64,000 nt of DNA from Spirodela intermedia. Its lineage: Eukaryota; Streptophyta; Magnoliopsida; Alismatales; Araceae. Positions within the stretch are counted from its first letter, which is position 1. The number at the start of each line of letters is the position of its first letter. The notes under the pieces were generated by a model. It had not been told where the DNA came from. It saw only the letters and a program-made list of their open reading frames with translations, and made no database searches. The stretch is taken from the NCBI GenBank assembly GCA_902729315.2, contig LR746272.1:434001-498000 (forward strand), given 5' to 3'. The translations under genes were made by a program, and so were the position numbers. This document shows, in pieces, positions 46,976-60,200 of the stretch.

Positions 46976-49729
46976 CGCCTCCATGGCGTATTATCCCCAT
47001 GGACGTGGGTGAAGATCTCAGGAGCTCCAATGAGCTAAGTGCGCTCAATGGCATCCAAGTGTGCAATATCTCTCATCCCATCGAAGACTTTGCCGCATGG
47101 AAGCACCCCTACAGGCATCGGTCAATCCCCCAGAATAAGAACTAGAGAGAGAAAAACACAGACACTTCAAATTATGGTGATAAAATGGCGACTCACACCG
47201 GCCGCGAGTGCATAATTAGTGTCCCTGCCAAGAACAGCCAACCCATAATCCTCGTGATGGCTGTGCCCTGGATTAATGCGGAAATAGTCAAATCCCCGAT
47301 GTAGATGGAGTTGACCAAAGATCCAACATGGGTGCCCCAAAGGCCATTTATGTTTGTGATGTAAGACTCGATAGGGAGACAAGAGCCATCTCCAACCAAC
47401 CTTTGACCGCAGCCTTGTCATCCAGGAAATCAGACAGAGCATGGCCGCCTTTGATGTATACATTCAGACGGATACGCTGACCACATGACCAGCATGTTGC
47501 ATGTTAGCATCACCACCAACTGGAGAAGCTTGCAACCGCTACCCATAATCCTAAACTCCCGAGTCAAGGGCGGCTACGATTAACCAAAATGGGGGGCTCT
47601 GGAGTCAACATTGACTAGACTTTGTGGGCCTCTCTCTCTCTCTCTCTCTTTCTCTCTCTGAGAATCATTGTTTGGTATTTAAGAAGACAAGGTCTCCCCA
47701 AGTACGACAGCAAACCCACAAGTACAAAACCTGTGGGTGTGTGTGTGTGTGCCTCTCTCTCTCTCTAGAACTACGGTTGACTATTAGGCCTACCGAACTA
47801 ATGCAGCAAACCCAATAATAGAATGAGTATCATGGAGGCCCGAGTACCACCTAGGGAAGGGTTCCTGGAGAACTCCAAGGCTCAAAAGGGAGGCGTTGAC
47901 GATCTAAAGAACACTAATCTCATTATATCGCTCGCTGGACGTCCCAGATAGCCCGCGGCTTCCCAAAAAGAGTAAGATGGATGGTGCTTCCACGCAATGA
48001 TCAGAATCTCAATGTCACAGTTCTGGAGAAAGAGCCTCTCCCAACCTAAGTCAACGATTGGTTGACCAGATCTGACCATGGCTTGGGAGCTGTCGAATGA
48101 AACAATTCCTACTGGACCTACTATCCACAATATCCACAATTGTTTTTGCGCAGAATTGGCGTCTTAATCCCCTGAAAAATAGAAAATTAAGGTTTCGAAA
48201 AGCACTGAAAAATGATTTCAACGGCTTTCTGCAGCAGTTCCTCCCGCACATGAACCTCCTTTCCAACTGGGTCAACTTATAAATAGATAATCAGGGATAG
48301 GAAAAAGTGCCTCTTTTGGGTTCCATTGTCAGATCAGGGACATTACTAAATCAAAATCTGAGATTAAGCTGGGTTTCAGCGAGAACTATCCAACAATCAA
48401 CAAGTAACGGACCCACTTTCTCAGACTAAAAGGGTTGTATCATCATCTCTCTCTCTCTCTCTCTCTCTACAATGCCACTCTTTTTCTCGCTGAACACACT
48501 CGCTTTCATTCCATTCCATTCTCCTCCTCCACCCTTCGAGTTTCCTTCGCTTCTTTGCAAAGGAAGACATTACACTAAAAGACATCCCACAGAACTGTTC
48601 ATGGATATATATGTGTGTGTGTGCAGACATAGTTATTCGAAATCCCCAAAGACTCCTGATAATCAGAGTTCTCTAAGCTGAACCCCTTCCAAGATCAGCT
48701 CATCAATCACTCGGGGCCGGTCAGATCCATGCCCAAGATCAGATAATGTCCCCATTCAATGTCTTGGGCACGCCCACAATGTCGCCTCCCCAGCATCACA
48801 GATAGCTAGTTCTCCGCTCAGATATTGAATATGATGTAAACCTAATGAATTCCAACTTGTAATCTTTGAAACAGACCCTACTGGAGCCCTCACCCCCTTC
48901 TTCTTCAGCCCTGCGAGGCAGAATCAGGAGGTCAAACGAGACTGGTCAAAGACAATATCTGATCCCGATTGGCGGGTTTCGGTCCGAGTTGACTTCTCTA
49001 AATTATTCTCCGGATGAGATCAGGCGATCGGCCGTCCTTTTCCGCTGGATACTGGGCTCGGCTCACATTCCAGGATGGACATCAACCTCCTCAGCGCACG
49101 GTCAGCCGTGGGAATAATCGCTGGTCAGAAATGGTCCCATTCAAGCCGCTCGCAGAGAATTTGACCGTTCAAGCGACGTCCATTAAGGGAATATGCAGGC
49201 CCCTGTGAAACCCTAGAAACCCACCGGAGCTTCTTGCATATCCTCCTCGTTATTCCTCCCACTGTGTTGCCTGTACCATGCAAGAGCATCCCCACTGCGA
49301 AACCCTAGAAACGTCTTCATCTCCTCCTCGTCTGACGAGAAGGTATGAGAGAGAACTCCCGCAGGAAATGGAGCGGGCGAGGTGCAAGAGTCTGATGCGT
49401 TGCATCGAGAACCATGAGAAGCTAACTAGATCGATAAGATGAAAGGAACTGGAAGAAGGGAGTTAGGGTTGAGAGATTCTCTAATAGCGGACGGGCACTA
49501 ACCTCCGGGTGGCACCAGTCAAGGCGGGCCATAGGCTCCCGCCGGCGAGGTCCGTTCCCACCAATCCCCTCTCAAGCTCCACTGCGTAAAGCCGGCGCGG
49601 ACAAATGTGCATCTGCCCGCGGAACTTCGCATGTTTGTCCGAGCGTCTGAAAAGAGGGAGATCAAAGCCCTCGGTTTCCTTTTCTCGGAGCCCGAGCTGC
49701 CGTAGAAAAGCCCATGTGGTGCATGTGTA

Positions 49730-49730
<1 letters not shown>

Positions 49731-49783
<53 letters not shown>
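49731..49783 (+). repeat. (CT)n microsatellite
   Basis: About 25 CT units with one interruption near 49742, followed by CCTCCC repeats to about 49813. Confidence 0.9.
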
Positions 49784-49785
<2 letters not shown>

Positions 49786-50993
49786 TCCTCCCCCTCCTCC
49801 CCCTCCTCCCCCCTCTTTCTAAGAAGAAAAAAGCAAAATAACGAGGAAATGGGTAGAAAAAGCGAAGCTTGAGTAGACCCAGTGCTAAAAATCCGGAGAA
49901 TGTCGATGGAGGAGAATCGTACAGGGAACAAGAGGCCACTGTTCTTGGTGTTCATCCCTTGGTGGGGTGCCCGGAGAGCTGAGATTATTTCAGAGCATGA
50001 TCTCTGTCGCAAGAAAACGAAGATGATCCGGATAGACTTCCGCGAGGGAGACAAGCCCTGTTCTTTCTTTCTGGAGGACGATTAATTAGCCTCAAAAGAC
50101 ACGGAGACGACGGCTCTGCCACCATTCCCTCCCCTCCCCGCCCGTTGTGGCGGAGCGCCGGCGTAGCGGCGGTGACCGGCGGGGACCACCACCAAGGCTG
50201 ATCGGGGCTGCTGACAGGAGCATTCATGGCGATTCCCTCCCCCTTCCCCGCCGCTGATCCCCACCTTTAGCCGGTTCCCGCCAGTACCTACAGCCCACGG
50301 AGAAGAACACACGGCGGCCATCGACAGGCCGCGGCGGGTGGCGCCGCCCGTCGTCATTCCACCGCCCCCTCCCGCGGCGCAGCACATTTATTATCGCTCG
50401 CCATCATCCTCCCGCCGGTAGCTGGCCGTAGGCCCAGTCCCCCACGGCGACTTTGGAACCCCACCCAACCCACCCACCTCCCCTCTTCTTCTCCGCGAAG
50501 GTGACGTCCCTTTCGCCGAGAAAACCCTTCCCCTTCCCCTTCCTAGGGTTGCAGCAGATAGATCGCCCTCGTTCGTCTCTGCGCGGGGGAGCCGGCGGAG
50601 AAGTCGTCGAGCTTGGACTCTGTGGGCATCGCTGCCGTATGCCTAGTTTCCCCTGGGATGGGGAATACGGCTCGTCCGCCATATTTCACAGTGCATGTCT
50701 TGATGGACGACGTAGATCCCCATCATTGTGGAGACCAGGTTTTGCAATTCTCTATCTCTATCTCTCTCTCTCTCCCTCTCCCTCACCTTTTGAGATTGAA
50801 CTCGGGAGTCGATTTGATGGGTCGCTGAAGTTGCAGGCCCATCTTCTCTGTGGGCCACTTGAAACTCATCTGTGACCAGACAAGGAAGAAGATCCCTCCT
50901 CTCTCTCTCTCTCTGTGTGGCCCATCCACAGCCAGTCGAAGAATACATCTCTGCTTATATCATCCGCTTCGTTAAGAACCGTTTTTTCGGGCT

Positions 50994-52878
50994 CTACAGT
51001 GCCGGCGCCGCAGAATCGAGGAGGCGGATAACGCGCGCTGAGATCTTCTTCTTCAACCTCTCGATGGTCTCGGCCGCGCCGCCGCCGCCATGTCCGCCCC
51101 CGGCGAGCTTCAGTTGGTCCAGCCAGTCGCCGGCAAGCTTCAGCTGGGAAATCGTGACGGCGGCCTGCCCAGCCTGGCCTTCCTCGCCGGAGCCCACAGC
51201 GTCCTCCAGGAACCTCAGGAACCACGACCGAGATTCCTCCAGCAGCGCCGCCCTCAGCGCTTGAATCTCCTTCTCCCCCTCCCCTTCGACCCATTCCAGC
51301 CTCTCACTCCGGCGAGGTTTCGGCGCCGGAGAGCCCGCGTCTCCGGCGGGCAGCGGAGGATCCGATCTCCCACTGGATACATCTTCATGTCCCGAGAACC
51401 GGTCGCCGGACATCGGAGGAGGGTTCTCCCTGTAGTTGGCGGCGGACGACTGGGAGAGGAGACGATGGAGAGCGAAGAACCTGGTGAGGGCGCCGTGGGG
51501 GTTCTCCCCAACGGCGGAAGCTCTCAGGTCGGCGAATATGCTGGAACGGCCGTCGACAGAAATGGGCACAAGTTTAGTTAGGAACGAACACCAGCGTCGG
51601 CGGCGTAAATTTTAAGACAAGCTCGTCATGCCTGAGGCTCTTGACGAGAGCGGCGGCGGCGGAAGCTTCCCTCTGCGCCGCAGCGGCCACCATGGAAGCC
51701 ATCTTCCTCCTCCCCAGAACCCCCTGCGCAAACCAGGTTGCAGACCCATCACGCGACGGAGCTCTTCTTACCAAATAAATCAGATAACCCACCTCGGCGT
51801 TGACCGGCTGCGGTTTGCAATCGATCGGAATACCCAATCCAGAACAAATTATTTATGATCATAGTAATCAGAATGCCCAGAAGCTATTCCGTTGTATTTG
51901 ACGAGGGCATGCATCCATTCATTCATTCATTCATTGGGGGATTCTCGAGGCTGGTGGCGGAAGGGAGGTACCTTCCCGGGCTCGACCATGGCGGGAGGGA
52001 GAGACCCCCACGAGATGACGGAGTCCTGGGCTCTCTTCTTGCACCTCTCGATCAAATAGGAGACCAACGGGGAGGCGGGGGGATGATCTCCGGCGGGCGG
52101 CGGCGGCCTGGGGACAGAGCTCTTAGCTGGGACCACCGCCTTGCCGCCGCCGTCAACCTCGGCCGTCTCCCTCGGCTTAGCCTGCAACACTAGCAACCGC
52201 GGCAAAAATGGGGGGTGAGCCATCCATCCATCCTCTAAACCCAGAGAGAAGGCTCCCCGTTTTTGAGCTCACCGCCATACCTGGCCTCTCGGAGCTCGCC
52301 TCCCTCGACGGGGAGGGCCTGGTTTTCCGGCGGGGAATTCCAGCGACCTCCGGGGAGCTGCTGTTGGCTCTGGGCCTGGCGGCGGTGGAGAGACCCTGCT
52401 GAAGGTAGCGGGAGGGGACAGCGGCCTTCTCCTCCTTGATGACCACTCGCGGCCGGCCGGGGAGCTCGTCTCCGGGGGGGGAGGAGGAGAAGAGGAGGGG
52501 GCTCCCGACGAGGAGCTCCATCAGGTCCTTTGGAGTGCCCACGACGCAGGAGCTCCTCCCCGGCACTGGGCGAACGCCGACGAGGACGGGGACGGGGGAG
52601 CCACCGAGGACGCGGTCAACGTAGATGAACTGCCCCAGGCGGAGCTTGTCGGAGAGGACGAGATCTTCGTCCTCCTGCGGGAGGGAGACGTAGGTGGAGT
52701 GGGCGGAGTCGGAGACCTTGAGGAAGAAGCCGCCGTCGGGCCAGAGCTCGGAGCCGGTCATGGCGGGGACGATGCTGATCACCTGCAGAAGGGTCGACCG
52801 GTGCTCTCCGGTGATCTTCTCCCCGGAGCCCATGTTCCGCAGGAGCTTCACCAGCACTCCCGGCGTGAGGCTGGCCAT
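50994..52878 (-). CDS. DUF936 family plant protein
   Basis: Four exons, in coding order: 52273-52878, 51972-52181, 51632-51723, 50994-51540; 484 residues. The N-terminal third is the DUF936 hallmark: [53 protein letters not shown] and [12 protein letters not shown], then [14 protein letters not shown] (residues 1-115). The middle is serine/arginine/proline-rich and probably disordered. The C-terminal part holds [10 protein letters not shown], a helix-rich alanine block, [16 protein letters not shown] and the closing [18 protein letters not shown], also usual for the family. The biochemical function of DUF936 proteins is poorly known; some are described as microtubule- or cell-growth-related, which I cannot confirm from sequence. 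The third intron needs a GC donor to keep the family sequence. A (GA)n tract lies 110-140 bases upstream. Confidence 0.9.
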
Positions 52879-52988
52879 CTCTCCCCCTTCCCCAACCCCC
52901 CCCCACCACCTCCTGATCCTGAGATGCAGCACCATCAGAGAGACGATTGACTGTGTTCTCGTGTCTCGCCTCACCCATTCCCCGCAAC

Positions 52989-53018
52989 GGAGAAAGAGAG
53001 AGAGAGAGAGAGAGAGAG
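52989..53018 (+). repeat. (GA)n tract upstream of DUF936 gene
   Basis: About 14 GA units, CT on the gene strand, probably in the 5' leader. A second one lies at about 53149-53170. Confidence 0.85.
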
Positions 53019-53170
53019 CATGATAGAATGTACCCTCCAGATCGACTCCGACTGCCGCCTCTGCTCCCGCGATCAGCAAGTCTCCCTCTCCAAAGATAGC
53101 TTCTTTGCGTGGGTTCCTCTTCCCCCGGCTCTCCGCCCTGAAGAAGGAAGAGAGAGAGAGAGAGAGAGAG

Positions 53171-54289
53171 TAACCACCACTCCGTGACGCCGACCCTCAC
53201 CGAACCCGTGGCTTTCGGGGGCGATAATATTACCAAAGTACCCCCCTCAAAGAATCAACCGCTCTCTCACACGTCTTTAAAATATAACCAATTTGTCCTC
53301 CCCGTTTCGGGTGGTTTTGGGGTATATGCGTCATTTAACTGGGACAGCAATTCCTCAACGAATACGGGTGCCGTGTCGCCATCAGAATGACGGCCCATCG
53401 GCCCATTACGAGAGCGAGCCTACAAACTGTAAATGGGCCGCCAAGAAGGCTCAGGCCCATTTTCTCAACACCGCGGACGAGCTGAGCACCGAGCCAAGAT
53501 CACCGGCCAATTCGACCCGGGTTGAACTGAGCAGGGACCAAAACTGAGGAAGACATCCAGAACTCGGCCGAGTTTGTACACAGAATCACGAGTGGTAACC
53601 GATTCCTCTCTCCCGAATGCACATTCTACACGTGGGGAAGGAGGGATAGGTGAAGATAAATTCAGCAGGTCTCAATGACCCCCCCTCTTAAACAAGCCAG
53701 CCATGATCATACCAAAAAAGGAAACATTTCTGCAGCCTGATGAAGATAGAAATAGAATGATCACACGGGCCTTGGTCTGCCCCCCTTGGCCCGGAGAGAA
53801 GAGAGGGAGAAGAACGACCGCGCACCTGCCACGAACCCAGTTTCCAAAGTCAGCACAATAAATAAATAAAATAAGATAAGATAAGATAAGATAAAATAAA
53901 ATAAAATAAAAAGATAATTAAATAAAGTCAATGGTGGGATGATGATGATATAAAAAGAGGACTGTGGGTAAGAACTGAGGTCTGCAGATGAAGCATGTCA
54001 TGTCCTCAATCAGATGTGGTCAAACCCACTTTCCGCATTTAGGATACTGGGTTTGACCACAATCTGATGGGCTATGCCTTTATTTGTGCCAATTTTAGAT
54101 GAAAAATATTGAGTTTGGCAGGCAGCTTGGGGTGTCTTCTGAAACCACAGAAACCTGGACCTGCCACCTGAGACTCTCTTAGAACTGCAGAAACTGAAAA
54201 CGTTGACTCACTAGCACCTGCTTATTATGAGGGCCTTCCCTTATTCATATTATTTTGCTGAAAATACGGATCAATATCATGGCCTAAGT
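53171..54289. other. Region between DUF936 start and CIP7 end
   Basis: No gene is firmly seen. GGCCCA motifs cluster at about 53394-53460, and a pentanucleotide repeat (AAGAT/AAAAT type) lies at 53860-53912. Part of 54060-54200 could be a last CIP7 exon: after an acceptor near 54194 the minus strand stays open for about 37 codons, but the sequence does not match the usual family end. Confidence 0.45.
53860..53912 (+). repeat. AT-rich pentanucleotide repeat
   Basis: Tandem AATAA, ATAAG and AAAAT units, about ten in all. Confidence 0.85.
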
Positions 54290-57200
54290 TCAGAGTTTGG
54301 GAAGCGAGGTCAAGATAATGTGGGCCACACCAAAGAAGGTCGTACCTTGTTCATGAAGATAGTCAACCTCTGCGTTAAAGCCATCATGGAGATAGTGACA
54401 GTGAGGGACGCCCATTCTAGACTTTCTCAGATCACCAGACGGATCACGGGCATCCTCTGCGTCGTCTTCTCCCTCGGAAGCGGTAGTGGAGGCAGAAACC
54501 CAATCGATCACTGGACTCTCTGCTCCCTTGTTCTTCCTCCCAAACGTCAGCAATCGCTTGAACCCTCTTGATGATTCTTTACGCGACGGGTTGGAAGAAT
54601 GAGAGATCATGATCGGTTTCTGAGCGTTTCCCCACTTCTTCCTCATCCGAGAGACGTCAGCCTCTGCGTGGTTCAGCGGATGAGAGCTCCACGACGCAGG
54701 ACTGCCGCTCTGAGACTCACCCTCAGACGCTTCGTGGCTCTCCCCAGATGACTCCGGCGCAGCCCCTGTGGATGAGCTGAACTTGGAGGAGACGGTGACC
54801 AGTGCTGCAGCTGAATCGTCGTCCATCTGAGATGGTGAGGGTGAGTCTCGGCCATTTTCTGAGCAGGGATAGCCCGAGTCGCCCGAGTCGCCCAAGCCCT
54901 GGCTCATGCTCAGCTTCTCATTGTCTGATGCAGCAGGGGAGTCTCTGGCCATGGCATCTTCAGCACTGTTCAGGTTCTCGGATGCATATAAAGCTTCTGA
55001 CTTCCCACCTCTCCCGAGGAGACCCTTCGCCTGGACGAAGCCGTCGGAGGTCACAGCTGTGAGACCGCCAGGGATCGGAGGAGCTTTTCTCATGGACTGA
55101 CACCGCCGAGGCTTTTCTTCCCTGACCAGGTTGATGTCCTCACTGATGCTTTTGCTGCGAGTAGAGCTCCTCAAGTGAGAGCGAGTTGGGTCTCTGCTCG
55201 CCCCAGACGACGACGCCATGGCGGTTTCCTTTCTGAGGTCCGGGAAATCCGGGCCTGACTGAGCAAGAATATCTTCAGGTCGCAGATTGCTTCGTCCAGA
55301 GCTGGAATTGGCGCCTCTCAAAGATGGCCGGGGAGCTGTCACGGCTGAGGTGCGAGGAGTAGATGAAGACACGCCTGTGCTGCTGCTGCTGCTCAGGAGT
55401 TTCCTGGAGTTGCTGCTCTTAGAAGAACTACCACCGAGTGCAGGTTCAGAGAAGAATGTGTCAGGGCCGCATTGAGAACTCCGAGAAGATTCTTTGTCCT
55501 CATCTTCCTCACTTTTGAAAAATTCCACGTGCTGAAGTGAAGATGGAAAAACTTCAGAAAATAAGTCTCCGAAGGATATCAAGAACGCCAAACATAATAA
55601 AATACAACTGAAAGTGATTGATTGTATGGGAAAACGGGGAGCAGATGTTAAAGACATTAGATTGGGCCGGTTAGGGGTCCGATTGTTTCAGAGTACCGCA
55701 TGATTATTAAATCAAAAAGGGGGGGGGGAGGGGGGGGTTGGAAGGATGAACTAAAGATCAAACACATTGTTTTAGAATCAAATCCTGCGTCGTTCCACAA
55801 AAATCTTACCCACTTTTATGTCGTCAAAAGCCCACATAAAATCAACATGCCAAATAAAAAATCACTGGAGATTGTGGCCCATCTGAAAAGTGGATACCTC
55901 CAATCTATTTTTCAACTTTGTAGAGCAGGAAAAACAATGTTATGCTTCTCTTGAGAACATGATGCTCGTCTCAAATGTTAAAACTCTAATGGGGATCCAC
56001 AAACAAGTTTCTTAAAGACGATACCACAAGACAGAGAGTCTTAGAAAATTGAGAACTGGATGCCAAAAGGACTTCTGTCTAACTTTTAAAATTCCTAATC
56101 AATAAATTGCTGAAATCAAGAAGATCAACCCAACAAATTTTTTTAGACAAATTACTAGTTAAACTGATGCAAAAGTGTGATGCAATGTTTTTTTCGGAAC
56201 CTTATATTTATTTCAATACCTGCTGTTCTTGGCTTTTCATAGCAAAATTGAGACTGAAAGATCTTAACCTCTCTGCACGACGATGAGCACTAAGCACTGA
56301 ATCCAGCCTTTCTGCGGATCCAGAGAAATTGGCCTTCATTTCAGCTTTGCTGCGTTCAAGATCATCACGCATTTTCTTCATCTTTGCTTCCTTCTGAGTT
56401 CTCTTTGAATCCCACTCTTCCCTTAGCTTTGCATCTCTTTTCTGCATGTATCTCTCATAGAATTTTCCCCTGGATTCATCCGACGAAATAGGATTGAACA
56501 GATTTTGTCTTGGCATGTTAACATAGTCTTGATTATCAACAAGCAAATCAGGATTGGATTCAACTCTCTTATTCGGCGGAAGTCTTGTAAGTCTTCCCTC
56601 GGACAAACTGTCTGGAAGTACATTGGTCGATCTTCTTTCTGTGGCACGTCTATTATCTACAGGCTGATCAACAGCTTTGCCTCTCCTCAAAGCCGAAGTC
56701 TGATCTGCATGAAGTCTCAGCTTGTGAGCTGCAAAAAGCTTTTCCAGTTCATCAGCTTTCATTTGCAACTCATCATTCAGCTCTTGATTTCCTTTAGAAG
56801 ATCTTACAGCATGAGTTGGCTCTACAGTGGAAGAGAAAGCTGTATCAAATGTATCTGTGTTCTCCACAGGATTTTTCCCTGGAGGTTTTGATGGAACACT
56901 TTCGTGTGCATGCGAATGAATGTCACGAGCAGGAACTCTTTCGTTTACCCTGTCACGGAATCTTTTCTGTGAAGGTGCAGAGACTTGCTTCTCCTGGACA
57001 TCGGAATCTTCATCTTTCAACCGGCTAAAAAGGTCTCCACCTTGTGCCTGAGATACTGGTTCTGGTTTCCTTATTTCTTCGGGCTTGCTGACAAAATATT
57101 TACCACGGGATTGAGCACCCAACTTTTCACTCTTCACCGCTGAAACTTCTGCCTTATCCATAGGAATCTTCTGCTGAACCTGAGAACGTACTGTGCCTTT

Positions 57201-60200
57201 CTTATTCGATCCCATGCCCTCAGCTTTGTCCCCAGATGCTTTAGACTGGGTCAAACAGACCTGTAGATCCACAGGACCATTCTCAAATTGACCTGGGGTT
57301 GGTCTCACCGCTAAAGTGGGAGGGCTCTCTGTGGTGCGAGTCTCTTGGCTCCTAACATGTATCACCCTACCCGAGAAAGCTGTAGATGGCTGTGCTCTTT
57401 GAGATGTTTCCTTCTCTTTTTGCGCTACCTGTCCTGTCACAGTTGATACTTTAACTTGATTCCGAGGAACTGCTACTGTTCCAGGATGTTCCACAGCACC
57501 TGCAAGGGGCTTCTGTTGAACAAATGAAGAAGATCGGTTTTTTGGCTCCTTGTTGATCACACCAGATGACGCCTTTAAACAGGCTTGGTTCTCTGACAAT
57601 CTCACAGAAGCCATGGACTCGATCTGAGAATCTGCCTTCTCCTTCAGACTGTCAACAGCTGAAAACCTCAAAGGAGAGAAGCATTGCCCAGAAGAAGCTA
57701 CCTGGTCCTTCGGCTGAGCATCCTCTGTTTGATCGCTTCCCTTTCCAGAAGATAGTGATTCCCCCTTGGATGACGAGAAGGGCAGGACAGACTGCAGATT
57801 GTCCCCAGCTGAACGAGGCTGAGAATCCGCAGTATCCTTCTCTTCGTTTTTAACACAAACCTGAGCGTTGGATGTCGTGGAAGAAGAGGGTGTGCCTGAT
57901 GCAATCTCTGTCTCCTTCCGGGTATTGCTGTTGCTGTTGCTGCTGGAGAGATCAATGCTCATGTCGCTGGCGCAACTCCATCTCCTCAACACCCCTTTGT
58001 CCACCGACGACGTCAGGTCAGAGGACAGCCTCCGGAGCTCTGGCTTGCCGCCAGCTTTACCTCCAATCCCACCGATAACACCAACGCCCGACTGTTCCTT
58101 CTGCTTACTCTCAAACAGGCTGATTCGGTCCTGCACGCTCAACCTCCTTGACCCTCCGACTGGCTGGGCCTCTGAGGACTTCAGCTCCGACTCGTTCACT
58201 ATCTTCTGGGAAGATGACGACTTGGTCAGAGAGGGAGCCTTCTGCTCCTGGTGGGAGGGAGGCTCCGCCGAACGAGCGCGGAAAGGTCGTTGCGGCTGCT
58301 GCTGGCCGGAGTTGCTTCCGCTGGTATTGCTACTCGGCCAGGGACCACTCAGAGGCCTGGCGGCAGATGGGCCCGCGGTGGGGATGGTGCTTGCGGCGGC
58401 GTCCTCGGGGTCGTCAATGGACATGTCCGACCCCGACGAGCCCCGGACATCGCGATCCGCAAATCCAAGCGGCGGCCCATTCCACGTGACGGGCGGAGGC
58501 GGCGACGGCTGCTGACGCTCCTGGGGACGGGTCATCAGCTCCGGCTGCCGCTGGCACAGCGACACAAACTTGCTGCATGCTACGCTGCACGGACCAGAAG
58601 GAAATCGGCACGCGTATCAGAGATCATCGCACCCATCATTCCACAAAAAAGAAAAAAAGGAAAGCTGAAGAAGCGTCATCTGAGCTAACGCGTCCCGCTC
58701 GAGGGGGTCACGTCAGCTCCAGGAGACGTCTCTCCCCATTGTGTACGCAGACAGTGAACGAAGAGGAGGGGCAACCACCATCGTTGGCTTCCATGAAGAG
58801 ACGTCCGACGCCTAGTAAACTTCCGTACGACAGCCATGCGGTGAACTACCGGATAACGACGAATCTCTAAGCCCAGAAAAGTTCACGAGGGCCGTGAAAC
58901 CAGGGTGATGTGGGCCCATCCAGAGCCTTTATCCACCCTCATCGACGGTCAGGATCGCCCTTCACTTCAAAATCAAACGGACGATTAACCTCTCGGGAAG
59001 GGGCCGCAGATCGGTCAATTATACGACCATGAGGACCGGAAAGATGGGTCAATTGGGCAGGCCAATCATGTTGGAAACGGGTTGAAGGCGGCTTCTAAAA
59101 ATCCAAACTTTTTGGATTTGACCATCAGAACCACTTAGGGCAGAAAAGTCAAGAATAAGCACGACCCCACCATCGACAGCCAAACTGACATTTCAACCGT
59201 CGATTGGGGACGGTTCAACTGCCATGGTACCTAATGCAATTGTTTGGAGCCATACTACACCCATTCGGGGTGACCAGCGGTACCATTGGAAAAGTCAACG
59301 GTGGACTGTCAATCTACAGAAACTTACTATATATTTCCCCAGTAAACACTCGGCCAGCTAAATATTTTTCTCAAATATCGTGGGTGTAGGGGTATAAGGA
59401 TTTAGGTTTTTCAATGGATTCTGAGAAAGATGAGATCACACTCCCTCTATAAAGGAACTGCCAGCGGGCAAGCTAGAGATTTTGAAGTATTTGCCTTCCT
59501 GTTGATCCTCCGCTCCTATTGTTTCTGTTGTCTTGAAGAGTGAAATAAGATGAATGAAGAGACTAGAAATTAGGTACCAGTGATCACGGGGTTTACCATA
59601 CAAGCTTTCATCCCACTCAATCATTAAAACAGAAGAGAATGCTTAGGTTTTAAAATCTGGTGGTGGTGATGCCCTTGAGGTGGAAACCTCCCTAATGGGC
59701 TCAAGTGAGGCGGATCTGGCAGGTTTCTCTAAGAAGCCCTTACAGGTTTTCAGTCTCAATGACCCTCTTGATCAATCAACTATTTACGTCCATTGGTGGA
59801 TTCGAATTAGTATTCTTCAATTTAGAATGACGGTTAACAGGAGGAAGGGAGACACCTGAGATACATCCATCAGCAGAAGGTAGATCAGGTTGGAAATTGG
59901 AGACGAGCAAGAAAAGGCTTGGACCTGAGTTCAATTTACCCACCAATTAACTGCTCCATCCTAAGGAACCCATTTGAGCAAAAATGGATGATTTTATCTA
60001 AAACCCACAATTTTTTTATTTTGGTGATGATATGCATAGGAAAGATGTGTTAAGCGGCACAAGAAAGAACAGAGATCAGAATTTTCTTACTTGAGGCGGT
60101 GAGCTCCGAAATGGTCTGCAAAGAGCCTTAGATCCGAAATACTCTCAAGCGTGAAGCCTGCAGCTGAGGCACGAGCACAGGCCATGGTTAGGTCCTGCTT

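Larger units (their letters stand above)
46091..50993. other. Gene-poor region between proline-rich gene and DUF936 gene
   Basis: About 4.9 kb with no supported gene. It holds CT tracts at 46537-46551, 46721-46745, 47631-47660, 47753-47766, 48447-48467 and 49731-49783, and a TCTCCA-type minisatellite at about 46923-46975. Short frames exist at 46363-46629, 47020-47145 and 49882-50085 (+) and around 47357-47519 (-), none with a known family. Non-coding RNA genes cannot be excluded. Confidence 0.5.

Noticed and set aside
47167-47463. Possible Copia-like fragment
   Set aside because: No reverse transcriptase, integrase or protease motif could be found in any frame.
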